Assembly: GCF_000525915.1 (NCBI RefSeq) | Contig: NZ_AODH01000019.1 | Span: 1 to 52,780, forward strand | Direction of reading: 5' to 3' | DNA from: Brochothrix campestris FSL F6-1037 | Lineage (GTDB): Bacteria; Bacillota; Bacilli; Lactobacillales; Listeriaceae | DNA length: 52,780 nt | In this document: positions 40,861-48,680 of the stretch, piece after piece | How positions within the stretch are numbered: position 1 is the stretch's first letter | How the letters are laid out: the number at the start of each line of letters is the position of its first letter | Program-made: the position numbers and the translations under genes | The notes under the pieces: model-generated | What the model was told of the DNA's origin: nothing | The model's database searches: none | Seen by the model: only the letters and a program-made list of their open reading frames with translations

Positions 40861-42093
40861 ATGAAAAACTTTAAAGAACGTTTACAAAAATATGCCGAAC
40901 TTGCTGTTAAAGTTGGTGTCAATGTCCAACCCAACCAAAAAGTATACTTAACGTGTACAATCGAAAATACCGAAGTTGCGCATGCAATTGCTGCAGAAGC
41001 ATATAAAGCAGGTGCGAGTAACGTCATTGTTAAATATGTCGATTCAACCTTAGCTCGTTTGAAATATGAACATGCACCGTTGGCGATTTTCGAAGAAGAA
41101 CCCACGCATTTTGCAAACGAACGAATTGAACTCGCGAACGAAAATGCCTGTTTCATTTCGATTACTGGTCAAGACCCTGATTTATTAAATGGTATCGATG
41201 CGGCTAAAATTGCGGCTAACAACAAGGCCTCTGGCAAGGTGATGCGCCCATTCTTACAATTGGCACAAGCTGACAAAATCAGCTGGACCGTCTTAGGTGC
41301 ACCAACAGCTGGTTGGGCTGCAAAAGTCTTTCCTAACTTACCGACTGAAGAACAGATTCCGGCGCTTTGGGAAGCGATTTTCAAAACAATGCGAATCGAT
41401 AATGAGAATCATATTGAAGCGTGGTACGCGCATGAAAAAACATTGACCGACAAGGCCGCTGTTTTAAATGACTTGCACTTAAAAACACTCCACTACACTG
41501 CACCAGGGACAGATTTAACGATTGGCTTACCTGCGAAACACCTCTGGGTGGCAGCTGGAAGTGTCAATGCCAAAGGCACGCGTTTCACTGCCAACATCCC
41601 AACTGAAGAAGTCTTCTCGGCCGCTGAAAAAACAGCCGTTAATGGCTTTGTTAGCAGTACGAAACCACTTAGTTATGGTGGAACAGTCATTGACGACTTT
41701 AAATTGACCTTTGAAAATGGCCGTATTATCGATGTTGTTGCGAAACAAGGCGAAGAAGTGTTACGCCATCTCATCGATTCTGATGAAGCCGCCAAATACA
41801 TTGGTGAAGTGGCCCTCGTACCACATCCATCACCCATTTCACAATCAGGGATTTTATATTACACGACCCTGTTTGATGAAAATGCTGCGAACCACTTAGC
41901 CATTGGGAGCGCCTATGCGTTTAACATCGACGGTGGTAAAGAGATGACACCTGAACAACTTGAGGCTGAAGGCATCAATCAAGGGCCTGTTCACGTTGAT
42001 TTCATGATTGGATCGGGTGAAATGGACATCGACGGCATTAAAGCCGATGGTACTGTTGTTCCTGTTTTCCGCAAGGGTGACTGGGCGTTTTAA
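40861..42093 (+). CDS. M29 family metalloaminopeptidase (AmpS/PepS type)
   Basis: A two-metal leucyl-type aminopeptidase of the thermophilic AmpS/PepS family acting on N-terminal residues in the cytosol. Family features include TANIPTEEVFSAAEKTAVNG (Glu ligand), HPSPISQSGILYYTTLFDEN, HLAIGSAY (His) and VDFMIGSGEMDIDGI (Asp). Length 410 aa, normal. AAAGGGGA precedes the ATG. It follows dagK by 23 bases and may share its transcript. Confidence 0.92.
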   Translation: MKNFKERLQKYAELAVKVGVNVQPNQKVYLTCTIENTEVAHAIAAEAYKAGASNVIVKYVDSTLARLKYEHAPLAIFEEEPTHFANERIELANENACFISITGQDPDLLNGIDAAKIAANNKASGKVMRPFLQLAQADKISWTVLGAPTAGWAAKVFPNLPTEEQIPALWEAIFKTMRIDNENHIEAWYAHEKTLTDKAAVLNDLHLKTLHYTAPGTDLTIGLPAKHLWVAAGSVNAKGTRFTANIPTEEVFSAAEKTAVNGFVSSTKPLSYGGTVIDDFKLTFENGRIIDVVAKQGEEVLRHLIDSDEAAKYIGEVALVPHPSPISQSGILYYTTLFDENAANHLAIGSAYAFNIDGGKEMTPEQLEAEGINQGPVHVDFMIGSGEMDIDGIKADGTVVPVFRKGDWAF

Positions 42094-42124
42094 ACGCAGT
42101 GCTCTCGTAAGGAAGTCCCTTTTT

Positions 42125-42148
42125 GAGTCCGACGAATTCGTCGGACTC
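42125..42148. repeat. Perfect 24-bp palindrome between the M29 peptidase and MFS genes
   Basis: GAGTCCGACGAA and its exact complement TTCGTCGGACTC meet at an EcoRI-like centre. No T run follows on the plus strand; on the minus strand the tail is AAAAAG. It may be a weak terminator of the peptidase gene or a protein-binding site for the MFS gene, whose start lies 45 bases on. Confidence 0.6.
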
Positions 42149-42193
42149 ATACTTTATGCTTAACTATAATACATTCGTGATTGGAGGTTTTTG

Positions 42194-43441
42194 ATGCGCT
42201 TTTCAACTTGGGATATTAACCTCAAAGTACGCTTGTACGGCGAAGCATTTGTCGACGTCTCTTTTTGGATGATTTTCCCCTTTTTAACATTATATTTTTC
42301 TGAAACATTAGGCCGAGCGACTGCTGGTCTCTTACTGATTATTTCGCAAATCATTACAGCTTTTACTGGTTTACTCGGTGGTTTCTTAGCTGATAAATAC
42401 GGTCGCAAGCGTATGTTACTCGTGGCGATTAGTGGCGAAATCGCGTCATTTATTTTATTCGCCTTTGCCCGGAGCTCCTTGATTGACTCACCGATTCTTG
42501 TATTGGTCGCTTTTACTGGTGTGAGTATCTCTGGTTCATTATACCAACCAGCCGCTCAAGCAATGATTGCTGATGTGGTTCCCGAAAAAGATCGCGCTTA
42601 TATCTTCTCGATTTTTTTCACGATGTTAAATATTGCGGTCGTCGTCGGACCACTGCTTGGCGCTGTCTTTTTCATTACTTATCCGGTGCAAACAATTTGT
42701 GCGATTATTTTCTTCGAAACAATTTTACTCATTGCACTCGCGAAGTTGACTCACGAAACCTTACCGCACACAGCAACAAAACAACCAGCTGGTAAACAAA
42801 CAATTGCTACTGTCTTAAAAGAACAATTCAGTAGTTACAAGGTTGTTTTACGCGACAAATTATTTCTTTGGTTTATCGTTGCTGGAATTTTAACGACCCA
42901 AACAATCATGCAAATCGACATGTTGTTCCCGATTTACATTAAGGAAGTTATTCCAACAACCGTCAACCTCTTACGTTTAACCTTAAATGGTGAGCAAGTT
43001 TTCGCCATTTCGTTAGCGATTAATGGCTTCATTGTTGCCTTAACCGCCATTGTGATGACCAAATGGCTGGCACGTTATAAAGAAGGGCTGATTTTCGTGT
43101 TGTCCTGTACCTTTTATGCTGTCGGACTTCTGCTTTTTGGCAGTTCCATCTCTGTCTGGCAATTTTTCATCGCGATGGTTATCTTTAGTTTCGCTGAAGT
43201 TATGGTCGTAGGTTTCCAACAAAGTTTTGTCGCACGGATTGCCCCGGTCGAAAATCGAGCAATCTACTTTAGTGCCTCAGGCTTACGTAATACCATCGGA
43301 CGGGTTGTGGCACCGTTAATGGTGACCTTATCGGTCGGCATTGGTTACTTCCCGACGTTTATTGTGATGGCTTTATTAACACTGATTGCCGCTGTTATTT
43401 ATTACCTCGTCTTTAAACGTGAAGAACAGCAGCAACGCTAA
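42194..43441 (+). CDS. MFS transporter, drug-exporter-like
   Basis: A 12-helix major facilitator of 415 aa. The motif A loop GGFLADKYGRKRML lies between helices 2 and 3 (about residues 58-71), as in proton-driven efflux proteins. The helices continue to VIYYLVFKR at the C-terminus. I chose the ATG at 42194 with TTGGAGG eight bases upstream over the adjacent TTG. No regulator lies beside it. The substrate is unknown; the resemblance to tetracycline or multidrug exporters is only at family level. Confidence 0.85.
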   Translation: MRFSTWDINLKVRLYGEAFVDVSFWMIFPFLTLYFSETLGRATAGLLLIISQIITAFTGLLGGFLADKYGRKRMLLVAISGEIASFILFAFARSSLIDSPILVLVAFTGVSISGSLYQPAAQAMIADVVPEKDRAYIFSIFFTMLNIAVVVGPLLGAVFFITYPVQTICAIIFFETILLIALAKLTHETLPHTATKQPAGKQTIATVLKEQFSSYKVVLRDKLFLWFIVAGILTTQTIMQIDMLFPIYIKEVIPTTVNLLRLTLNGEQVFAISLAINGFIVALTAIVMTKWLARYKEGLIFVLSCTFYAVGLLLFGSSISVWQFFIAMVIFSFAEVMVVGFQQSFVARIAPVENRAIYFSASGLRNTIGRVVAPLMVTLSVGIGYFPTFIVMALLTLIAAVIYYLVFKREEQQQR

Positions 43442-43494
43442 AAAAAAAGACTTCGTTATCGATTGATTAAGCTCGATAACGAAGTTTTTTTTTT
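43442..43494. terminator. Bidirectional terminator between the MFS gene and deoC
   Basis: Stem ACTTCGTTATCGA with TCGATAACGAAGT around a ten-base loop, with A8 before and T9 after, directly between the converging stop codons. Confidence 0.93.
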
Positions 43495-44137
43495 AGTTGA
43501 TGAGCATCACACTCGTGCTTGCACCAATGCGATTCGCACCCGCTACAATCATCTGTTGTAAATCTTCTTTTGTTCGAATACCACCAGCGGCTTTAACACC
43601 AACTTTTTCACCGACTGTTTGACGCATTAACTTGACTGCTTCAACCGTCGCACCACTCGTTGAAAAACCAGTTGATGTTTTAACAAAGTCTGCTCCCGCG
43701 CTGACTGCCAACTGGCAGGCACGAACAATTTCAGCCTCATCAAGCAGGCTTATTTCAATGATTACCTTTAGCACAGCTTGCTCTTCGTGTACTAAGCTAG
43801 CAATCGCAGCAATTTCCGCTTTAACGGCCTCATCCTGTTGTGCCTTTAGCGCACCAACATTAATAACCATATCGATTTCATCTGCCCCATTAGCTAAGGC
43901 CTCTGCTGTTTCGAATTTTTTTACGGCTGTTGTGGTGGCACCTAATGGAAAACCAACGACTGTACAAACAGCGACTTCCGACTCTTGCAAGGCTGCCGCA
44001 GCTAGTTTTACCCACGCTCCATTCACACACACCGCTGCAAAATCATGTTGCTTGGCTTCTGTTATTAATTGTTCGATTTCTGTTTGTGTTGCCTCTGGTT
44101 TTAATAAGGTATGGTCAATCATTTTGGCTACTGACAT
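43493..44137 (-). CDS. deoC: deoxyribose-phosphate aldolase
   Basis: Splits 2-deoxyribose 5-phosphate into glyceraldehyde 3-phosphate and acetaldehyde in deoxynucleoside use. The start is [18 protein letters not shown]; the Schiff-base Lys is in [11 protein letters not shown], with [12 protein letters not shown] near the C-terminus. I chose the ATG at 44137, preceded by GAGGAGG, not the upstream in-frame start at 44200. Length 214 aa, normal. No other deo genes are nearby. Confidence 0.95.
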   Translation of the reverse strand: MSVAKMIDHTLLKPEATQTEIEQLITEAKQHDFAAVCVNGAWVKLAAAALQESEVAVCTVVGFPLGATTTAVKKFETAEALANGADEIDMVINVGALKAQQDEAVKAEIAAIASLVHEEQAVLKVIIEISLLDEAEIVRACQLAVSAGADFVKTSTGFSTSGATVEAVKLMRQTVGEKVGVKAAGGIRTKEDLQQMIVAGANRIGASTSVMLIN

Positions 44138-44231
44138 GTTTAAATCCTCCTCGTATACAAATCCCACTATTAGCATAACACTCGTGTCATCTTCGCTCAA
44201 GCAATATTTAACACTAGCTCACGTTAGCCTC

Positions 44232-44261
44232 TTGTAAAAGATAGTCTTTTTTTGGTATACT
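44232..44261 (+). promoter_or_regulatory. Likely promoter of tRNA-Arg
   Basis: TTGTAA and TATACT are separated by 18 bases, ending ten bases before the first base of the tRNA. Confidence 0.6.
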
Positions 44262-44271
44262 AATTGCATTA

Positions 44272-44345
44272 GTCCCGATAGCTCAGTCGGATAGAGCATT
44301 CGTTTCCTAAACGATGTGTCGTGGGTTCGAATCCCATTCGGGGCC
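44272..44345 (+). tRNA. tRNA-Arg (anticodon CCT)
   Basis: A 74-base cloverleaf with acceptor stem GTCCCGA/TCGGGGC, D arm with AGCTCAGTCGGATAGAGC, anticodon loop TTCCTAA (CCT, reads AGG) and T arm GTGGGTTCGAATCCCAT. The top pair of the anticodon stem is a T-T mismatch. CCA is not encoded. Confidence 0.93.
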
Positions 44346-44370
44346 TTACTTAATAGTGGGAGGTGCTAAG

Positions 44371-44742
44371 ATGACGTTAATGCAAAGCTTACAAATGGAA
44401 GCTGTCAGCGTGACGAAAGAAGCTGTCATATATAAGATGCCGGTCAATGAGGCAACAACACAACCATTTGGCTTTTTACACGGCGGTGCAACAGCTGCCT
44501 TAGCAGAAACAGTGGCGAGCGTTGGTGCAATGTGTCATCTCGCATCCACACAGATTGCCTTTGGGCTCGAAATCAACATCAATCACCTGCGATCCGTCAG
44601 AACAGGCGCTGTGATCGCCACCGCCACTCCCATTCATATCGGCCGTAGCAGCCACGTATGGGACGTTCGTGTAGTGGATGAAGAAGAACACCTCATCGCT
44701 ATTAGTCGCTGTACGCTTGCAATTAGGACAAAATCAGCTTAA
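44371..44742 (+). CDS. hotdog-fold thioesterase (PaaI/MenI-like)
   Basis: A 123-aa acyl-CoA thioesterase of the PaaI/YdiI type. The characteristic HGGATAALAETVASVGAM has the catalytic Glu in the central helix, and GLEININHLRSVRTGAVI follows. MenI-type members hydrolyse DHNA-CoA in menaquinone synthesis; the sequence alone does not tell. I chose the ATG at 44371 behind GGGAGGTG; an upstream reading would run into the tRNA. It begins 25 bases after tRNA-Arg, with no space for its own promoter. Confidence 0.88.
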   Translation: MTLMQSLQMEAVSVTKEAVIYKMPVNEATTQPFGFLHGGATAALAETVASVGAMCHLASTQIAFGLEININHLRSVRTGAVIATATPIHIGRSSHVWDVRVVDEEEHLIAISRCTLAIRTKSA

Positions 44743-45122
44743 ACGTCTGCTAAAATAGTTGACGTGATTTTTTTAGCTGTATAAGCCTTTAAAAAGACCA
44801 CCGCTGGGTACGGATAACGTTCGACCTGCACAGCTTCTAACGACACTGGTACAACCAGTGTCGTTTTATTTTGTTCAATGATATAATCACCATCAATTGT
44901 CATTGCAATGAGGAGATCTTCACCGGTATCGGTATTGGGATTATACAAATCGAGTACGATTGTGTCACTGGCCTGTAACGCGTGATAAATGGAGACAAGT
45001 TTTGCTTGAAAATGATAGGCATTAAATAAGAGGTAACCTTTAAAATCCTTAATGTTTGCTTGATTTAATTGTTCAAGTAGCTCATCTGCACTCAGCGTAT
45101 CCGGGTAGTCCATCCAGTCCAT
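44739..45122 (-). CDS. Small acidic protein directly behind the nuclease gene, possible immunity protein
   Basis: A 127-aa protein that I do not recognise. It begins MDWMDYPDTLSADELLEQLN, with a predicted mix of helix and strand, and has no signal peptide or membrane segment. The ATG at 45122 lies behind AGGTGG; an in-frame GTG at 45131 is less likely. The nuclease gene ends ten bases upstream on the same strand, so the two are surely co-transcribed. Many exported nucleases are paired with an acidic inhibitor encoded just downstream, so this is a candidate inhibitor, by position and charge only. Confidence 0.6.
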   Translation of the reverse strand: MDWMDYPDTLSADELLEQLNQANIKDFKGYLLFNAYHFQAKLVSIYHALQASDTIVLDLYNPNTDTGEDLLIAMTIDGDYIIEQNKTTLVVPVSLEAVQVERYPYPAVVFLKAYTAKKITSTILADV

Positions 45123-45131
45123 TAGCTCCAC

Positions 45132-45755
45132 CTACTTTTCATTTTTTATTGTAACGTTAAATAAGATATCACCAGCTTCAGTTAAACTTTGCCCTTCCAT
45201 TTTCACAAAGGCTGGCATCAAGTCATCGCCTTCAAAAACAGGTGTCACACGGTAACGTACTTTATCACCCGCTAATAACGAACGACGAATCGCATTCTCA
45301 TAATTTGTCATATCTGGCGAATTAACCGGATATTGATAAATCGTCATTAAATTACGGCGATCAGTGCCACTCCCACCCAGTTGTTTACCAATCAAATGCC
45401 CACGTGAGTGATTATAGGGAGCATTCCCTGAAATAAACCCTGTTGGTTTAATGTTATATTCCGCCTTCGTACCTGTATCATACATCTCTTTTGTTAAGAC
45501 TGCATTAGCTGTCGTCACACGACCTAAACGATCCAGTTCACCATATTTGATGTAGCTTGCTTGATTGGTGTTTAAATCTGCCGCTGTAAACGTTGTTTTT
45601 TCTTCTTCAACGAGATGATTGGCTGTTGTTGCTTTATCGTATTTGGCCGCTCGACTCGAAGAACTCGTCGTTGTCTTAGTCTCCGTTTCTGAATGCACAG
45701 TGGATTCACTTATAGTACGCTCTGTAACGATTGAAGTATCATCCGTTTTTTTCAT
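45132..45755 (-). CDS. DNA/RNA non-specific endonuclease (NS_2 / DNA-entry nuclease type)
   Basis: A metal-dependent beta-beta-alpha endonuclease. The catalytic region reads SRGHLIGKQLGGSGTDRRNL with the general-base His and the metal-binding Asn, followed by TIYQYPVNSPDMTNYENAIR. A Ser/Thr-rich linker (about residues 10-50) precedes the domain, as in exported or membrane-anchored family members. The ORF starts MKKTDDTSIV. In frame upstream, after a single stop codon, lies a 43-codon leader with a membrane helix (45765-45893), so the real protein may be anchored and the stop may be an error or a mutation. The 127-aa gene behind it may encode its inhibitor. Confidence 0.87.
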   Translation of the reverse strand: MKKTDDTSIVTERTISESTVHSETETKTTTSSSSRAAKYDKATTANHLVEEEKTTFTAADLNTNQASYIKYGELDRLGRVTTANAVLTKEMYDTGTKAEYNIKPTGFISGNAPYNHSRGHLIGKQLGGSGTDRRNLMTIYQYPVNSPDMTNYENAIRRSLLAGDKVRYRVTPVFEGDDLMPAFVKMEGQSLTEAGDILFNVTIKNEK

Positions 45756-45764
45756 TTTTTTTCA

Positions 45765-45893
45765 AAAAAAATAGTTGTATCCTTGAAAGATTGCAACGAG
45801 TATAATAATAATAAGTAATGTCGAACGTTTCATCTTCGATAGCTTCTTCAACTCTTTTTTCGTTAATCTTTGTGTCCGTTTTTTGTTTGCCAT
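45765..45893 (-). pseudogene. In-frame membrane-anchor leader of the nuclease gene, ended by TGA
   Basis: An ATG at 45893 (AAAGGAG 13 bases upstream) opens 43 codons: a basic stretch (KKRTQRLTKKELKKLSKMKR), then the helix TLLIIIILVAIFQGYNYFF, then TGA at 45762-45764, in frame with the nuclease ORF. It is the expected shape of the N-terminus of a DNA-entry nuclease. A T8-G-A8 tract lies at the break; T7 with A9 would restore the fusion, as would a single base change. Confidence 0.65.
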
Positions 45894-45984
45894 AGTAATT
45901 TTATCGCTCCTTTTTGATTTATTTCAGTATAACCTATAAATAACGTTCACAAAATACTTTTTCTCATACTATTTTACGTAAAAA

Positions 45985-45998
45985 TGAAAGCGTTTTTA
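45985..45998 (+). promoter_or_regulatory. cre-like site upstream of glpF
   Basis: TGAAAGCGTTTTTA matches the CcpA-binding consensus TGWAARCGYTWNCW at 13 of 14 positions. It lies about 160 bases before the glpF start; carbon catabolite control of glycerol uptake is common in Firmicutes. Confidence 0.6.
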
Positions 45999-46158
45999 TG
46001 AAAACTGTCACAAATTTTCCTTTTTCTTTTGTCCATTTTTAGACAAACGGCTTTATAGATGCTTGTTGTTGCTCTAATTGTGTAAGATGAACTTATCGAT
46101 TTAGCTTATTTTTTTTAATTAGCATTTGTCAGATAACTATAACTTTGGAGGTTTCATT

Positions 46159-46890
46159 ATGCCCTATGACTTAACAACCCGACTCATCTCAGAACTAATT
46201 GGTACAGCACTCTTAATTATTATTGGTAACGGGGCCGTTGCCAATGTTGAACTCAAAGGTACTAAAGGCAATAATGCCGGCTGGATTATTATCGCTTTAG
46301 GCTATGGTTTTGCCGTAATGATGCCCGCCCTCATCTTTGGTGGTATTAGTGGCAATCACATTAACCCAGCTTTCACTATTGGGTTGGCGATGAACGATTT
46401 GTTTCCTTGGTCTGAAGTATTGCCGTATATTTGTGCTCAACTTGCCGGCGCCTTCATCGGACAACTTTTAGTCGTCGCTGCTTTCAAACCCTATTATGAT
46501 CAAACAAAAGAATCCGAAAAAATCTTTGCCACCTTTGCAACGAATAATAATGCAAACAGCAACGTAAATGGATTTATCAATGAATTTATTGGAAGTTTCA
46601 TTCTGTTCTTTGGTGCCATCGGTATTACCAGAGCACCCTTTTTCGCTGACAATGCGGGAACAGCTCACCTAGCACTAGGTTTTCTCGTCTGTGCGCTTGT
46701 ATTATGTGTCGGAGGATCAACCGGTCCCGCATTGAACCCGGCTCGTGATTTAATGCCACGTATTTTGCATAGTTTATTACGTTTGAAAAATAAAGGCAGT
46801 TCTCAATGGGGATATTCTTGGGTACCCGTCGCAGCCCCAATATTGGCTAGTATCGCTGCTATTACCCTTTATTCATACCTTTATTTGTGA
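46159..46890 (+). CDS. glpF: MIP family aquaglyceroporin, glycerol facilitator-like
   Basis: A six-helix channel of 243 aa for glycerol and small neutral solutes. The two NPA boxes are NHINPAFTIG and ALNPARDLMP; the Asp after the second box (NPARD) marks the glycerol-conducting group instead of water-only channels. I chose the ATG at 46159 with TTTGGAGG upstream over a TTG at 46126 that lacks a ribosome site. It is a single gene without glpK or glpD beside it, so uptake other than glycerol cannot be excluded. Confidence 0.9.
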   Translation: MPYDLTTRLISELIGTALLIIIGNGAVANVELKGTKGNNAGWIIIALGYGFAVMMPALIFGGISGNHINPAFTIGLAMNDLFPWSEVLPYICAQLAGAFIGQLLVVAAFKPYYDQTKESEKIFATFATNNNANSNVNGFINEFIGSFILFFGAIGITRAPFFADNAGTAHLALGFLVCALVLCVGGSTGPALNPARDLMPRILHSLLRLKNKGSSQWGYSWVPVAAPILASIAAITLYSYLYL

Positions 46891-46959
46891 CAGCTAAACA
46901 ATCATTTTAAAATTTTTTATTGTATAATTTTAAAAAATGTATTATGAATTCAAGCGAAA

Positions 46960-47078
46960 GTGTGTTATTCTAGGTATATAGTATTTTTGTAGGAGTAATA
47001 TGTAAGTGTTTCACTTCCATAATTTATGTCCAACAGGAATCAATACACGCCTATAGGCATAAGGAGGTTTGTTATAAC
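46960..47078 (+). promoter_or_regulatory. Leader region of the cold-shock gene
   Basis: A gene-free stretch before the csp gene holds AAGTGTTTCACTT (hairpin) and GCCTATAGGC (palindrome) directly before the ribosome site AAGGAGG. Cold-shock mRNAs usually have long structured leaders that control translation at low temperature; this one fits that pattern but I could not fix the transcription start. Confidence 0.4.
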
Positions 47079-47279
47079 ATGGCAAACGGTAAAGTAAAAT
47101 GGTTTAACGCAGAAAAAGGTTTCGGTTTTATCGAACGCGAAGATGGCGATGATGTATTCGTACATTTCTCAGCTATCCAATCTGAAGGTTTCAAATCTTT
47201 AGACGAAGGACAAGCAGTTTCTTTCGACGTTGAAGATGGTCAACGCGGTCCTCAAGCAGCTAACGTTGTTAAAGACTAA
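47079..47279 (+). CDS. cold-shock protein (CspA family)
   Basis: A 66-aa OB-fold protein that binds single-stranded RNA and acts as an RNA chaperone. RNP1 is KGFGFIE (residues 13-19) and RNP2 VFVHFSAI (about 26-33). Full length for the family. It has its own terminator and lies alone. AAGGAGG precedes the ATG. Confidence 0.97.
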   Translation: MANGKVKWFNAEKGFGFIEREDGDDVFVHFSAIQSEGFKSLDEGQAVSFDVEDGQRGPQAANVVKD

Positions 47280-47286
47280 TTGTTGA

Positions 47287-47323
47287 TTGGAACGTATTTC
47301 TTCGGAAATACGTTCTTTTTTTT
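47287..47323 (+). terminator. Terminator of the cold-shock gene
   Basis: Stem GAACGTATTTC with GAAATACGTTC closed by a TTCG tetraloop, followed by eight T's, ten bases after the stop codon. Confidence 0.95.
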
Positions 47324-47328
47324 GTTTT

Positions 47329-47373
47329 AATAACTAAAACCCCTAAGCCATCGGCTTAGGGGTTTTAGTTATT
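47329..47373. terminator. Bidirectional terminator, 21-bp perfect stem, mainly for ddl
   Basis: AATAACTAAAACCCCTAAGC and its exact complement face each other across a three-base loop. The right arm overlaps the ddl stop codon (47369-47371), so the hairpin forms as soon as ddl has been transcribed. Confidence 0.88.
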
Positions 47374-48478
47374 CGCTTTTATTTTGCAATTGTGCTGTTT
47401 GCGCAAACCGTGCTTGCGCCAACTCAATCATCCGATTAAGCAACTGATCATAAGGTAAGCCTGATTCAGCCCAAAGCAATGGGAACATACTCACTGGTGT
47501 AAAACCGGGCATTGTATTTAACTCATTAAGGTAAATACTGTTATCTGCTGTTACAAAGAAATCCGCTCGCGATACTCCCGTACCATCTAAGGCAATGTAG
47601 GCTTTTTTTGCATAGGCTACAATTTGCTCATAAACGCCTTCATCTAATGGCGCTGGTATGACTAACTGAGTTGATGAATCAGCATACTTCGCTTTATACG
47701 TATAGAAGGAGTGACTCTCTCCTTCTGGGGTTATTTCACCCGCTACAGACACTTCAGGTCGTTCATTACCTAAGACGGCTACTTCGACCTCTCGTGCGGT
47801 TACGCCCTGTTCTACGACGATACGACGGTCATATAAAAATGCTTCTGCCATTGCCGCTTCTAATTCAGCCTCTGCGGTCACTTTTGAAATACCGACGCTT
47901 GATCCCATATTAGCCGGTTTCACAAAAACAGGATACGTCAATGCCGCGATAGCTGCTACCATATCCGCACGACGATCTTCCCAATCAACATTACGGACCG
48001 CAACATACGGAACTTGTGGAATCTTCACAGCTGTGAAGATTTCTTTCGAGATGATTTTATCCATTCCTGCTGCTGATGCAATGACATTAGCCCCAACATA
48101 GGGGATGTTTAGCGTTTCAAACAACCCTTGAATCGTTCCATCTTCACCGTTCGGTCCATGTAAAACTGGAAAAGCAATCACGTTAGCAATTTTCGTTAAC
48201 TCACCAATCGTTGTTTTAACGCCCACTGAGGCTGTTTTAACACCATCGCCTAATAACATTTCATCGGTATCACTAATCGTAAATTTCAATTGTTCAGCGT
48301 TAGCGACTGGCTCAAGTAATAACGGCCCTTTTATCCATACGCCTTCATAACTAATATACATCGGTTGAATATGATACTGATTATAATCTAATGCTTTAAT
48401 TACTGAAAAAGCAGACACAACCGACACTTCATGTTCAGCAGATTTCCCACCATAAAAAACCACGACTGTTTGTTTCAT
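47369..48478 (-). CDS. ddl: D-alanine--D-alanine ligase
   Basis: Makes the D-Ala-D-Ala dipeptide of peptidoglycan. The ATP-grasp enzyme starts MKQTVVVFYGGKSAEHEVSV; HGPNGEDGTIQGLFE, KPANMGSSVGISKV and FLNELNTMPGFT-like residues (YLNELNTMPGFTPVSMFP) mark the active site, with the Mg ligands in NELN. I chose the ATG at 48478 behind AGGAGG over the longer reading to 48514. Length 369 aa. The Tyr or Phe choice that predicts vancomycin behaviour was not resolved. It is not next to murF here. Confidence 0.95.
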   Translation of the reverse strand: MKQTVVVFYGGKSAEHEVSVVSAFSVIKALDYNQYHIQPMYISYEGVWIKGPLLLEPVANAEQLKFTISDTDEMLLGDGVKTASVGVKTTIGELTKIANVIAFPVLHGPNGEDGTIQGLFETLNIPYVGANVIASAAGMDKIISKEIFTAVKIPQVPYVAVRNVDWEDRRADMVAAIAALTYPVFVKPANMGSSVGISKVTAEAELEAAMAEAFLYDRRIVVEQGVTAREVEVAVLGNERPEVSVAGEITPEGESHSFYTYKAKYADSSTQLVIPAPLDEGVYEQIVAYAKKAYIALDGTGVSRADFFVTADNSIYLNELNTMPGFTPVSMFPLLWAESGLPYDQLLNRMIELAQARFAQTAQLQNKSE

Positions 48479-48630
48479 TCTGATTCCTCCTAGAAGCTGA
48501 CTTCGAGCCAACATACGTTTATTATTTTACCATGTTTCACCCTGAATTTCTAAAAAATATGTAAGAAAATCATCACTTTAACTAATAATTCTGGTACTAT
48601 CATAAACTGGTACCGCGTCGTTTATAGCTA

Positions 48631-48667
48631 AAAAAAAAAACAGCCGTAGCAAAAACCACCACAACTG
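48631..48667 (-). terminator. Terminator of the 257-aa gene
   Basis: On the minus strand CAGTTGTGG pairs with CTACGGCTG (three G-T wobbles) and ten T's follow, 14 bases after the stop codon. Confidence 0.7.
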
Positions 48668-48680
48668 TTTTACTTATGTC

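Noticed and set aside
43632..44237. 201-aa ORF antisense to deoC
   Set aside because: A shadow ORF rich in Ser, Thr and Ala, without a ribosome site; deoC on the other strand is unmistakable.
45762..45764. TGA before the nuclease as a selenocysteine codon
   Set aside because: No SECIS-like hairpin or reason for Sec at a membrane anchor; a mutation or read error in the T8-G-A8 tract is simpler.
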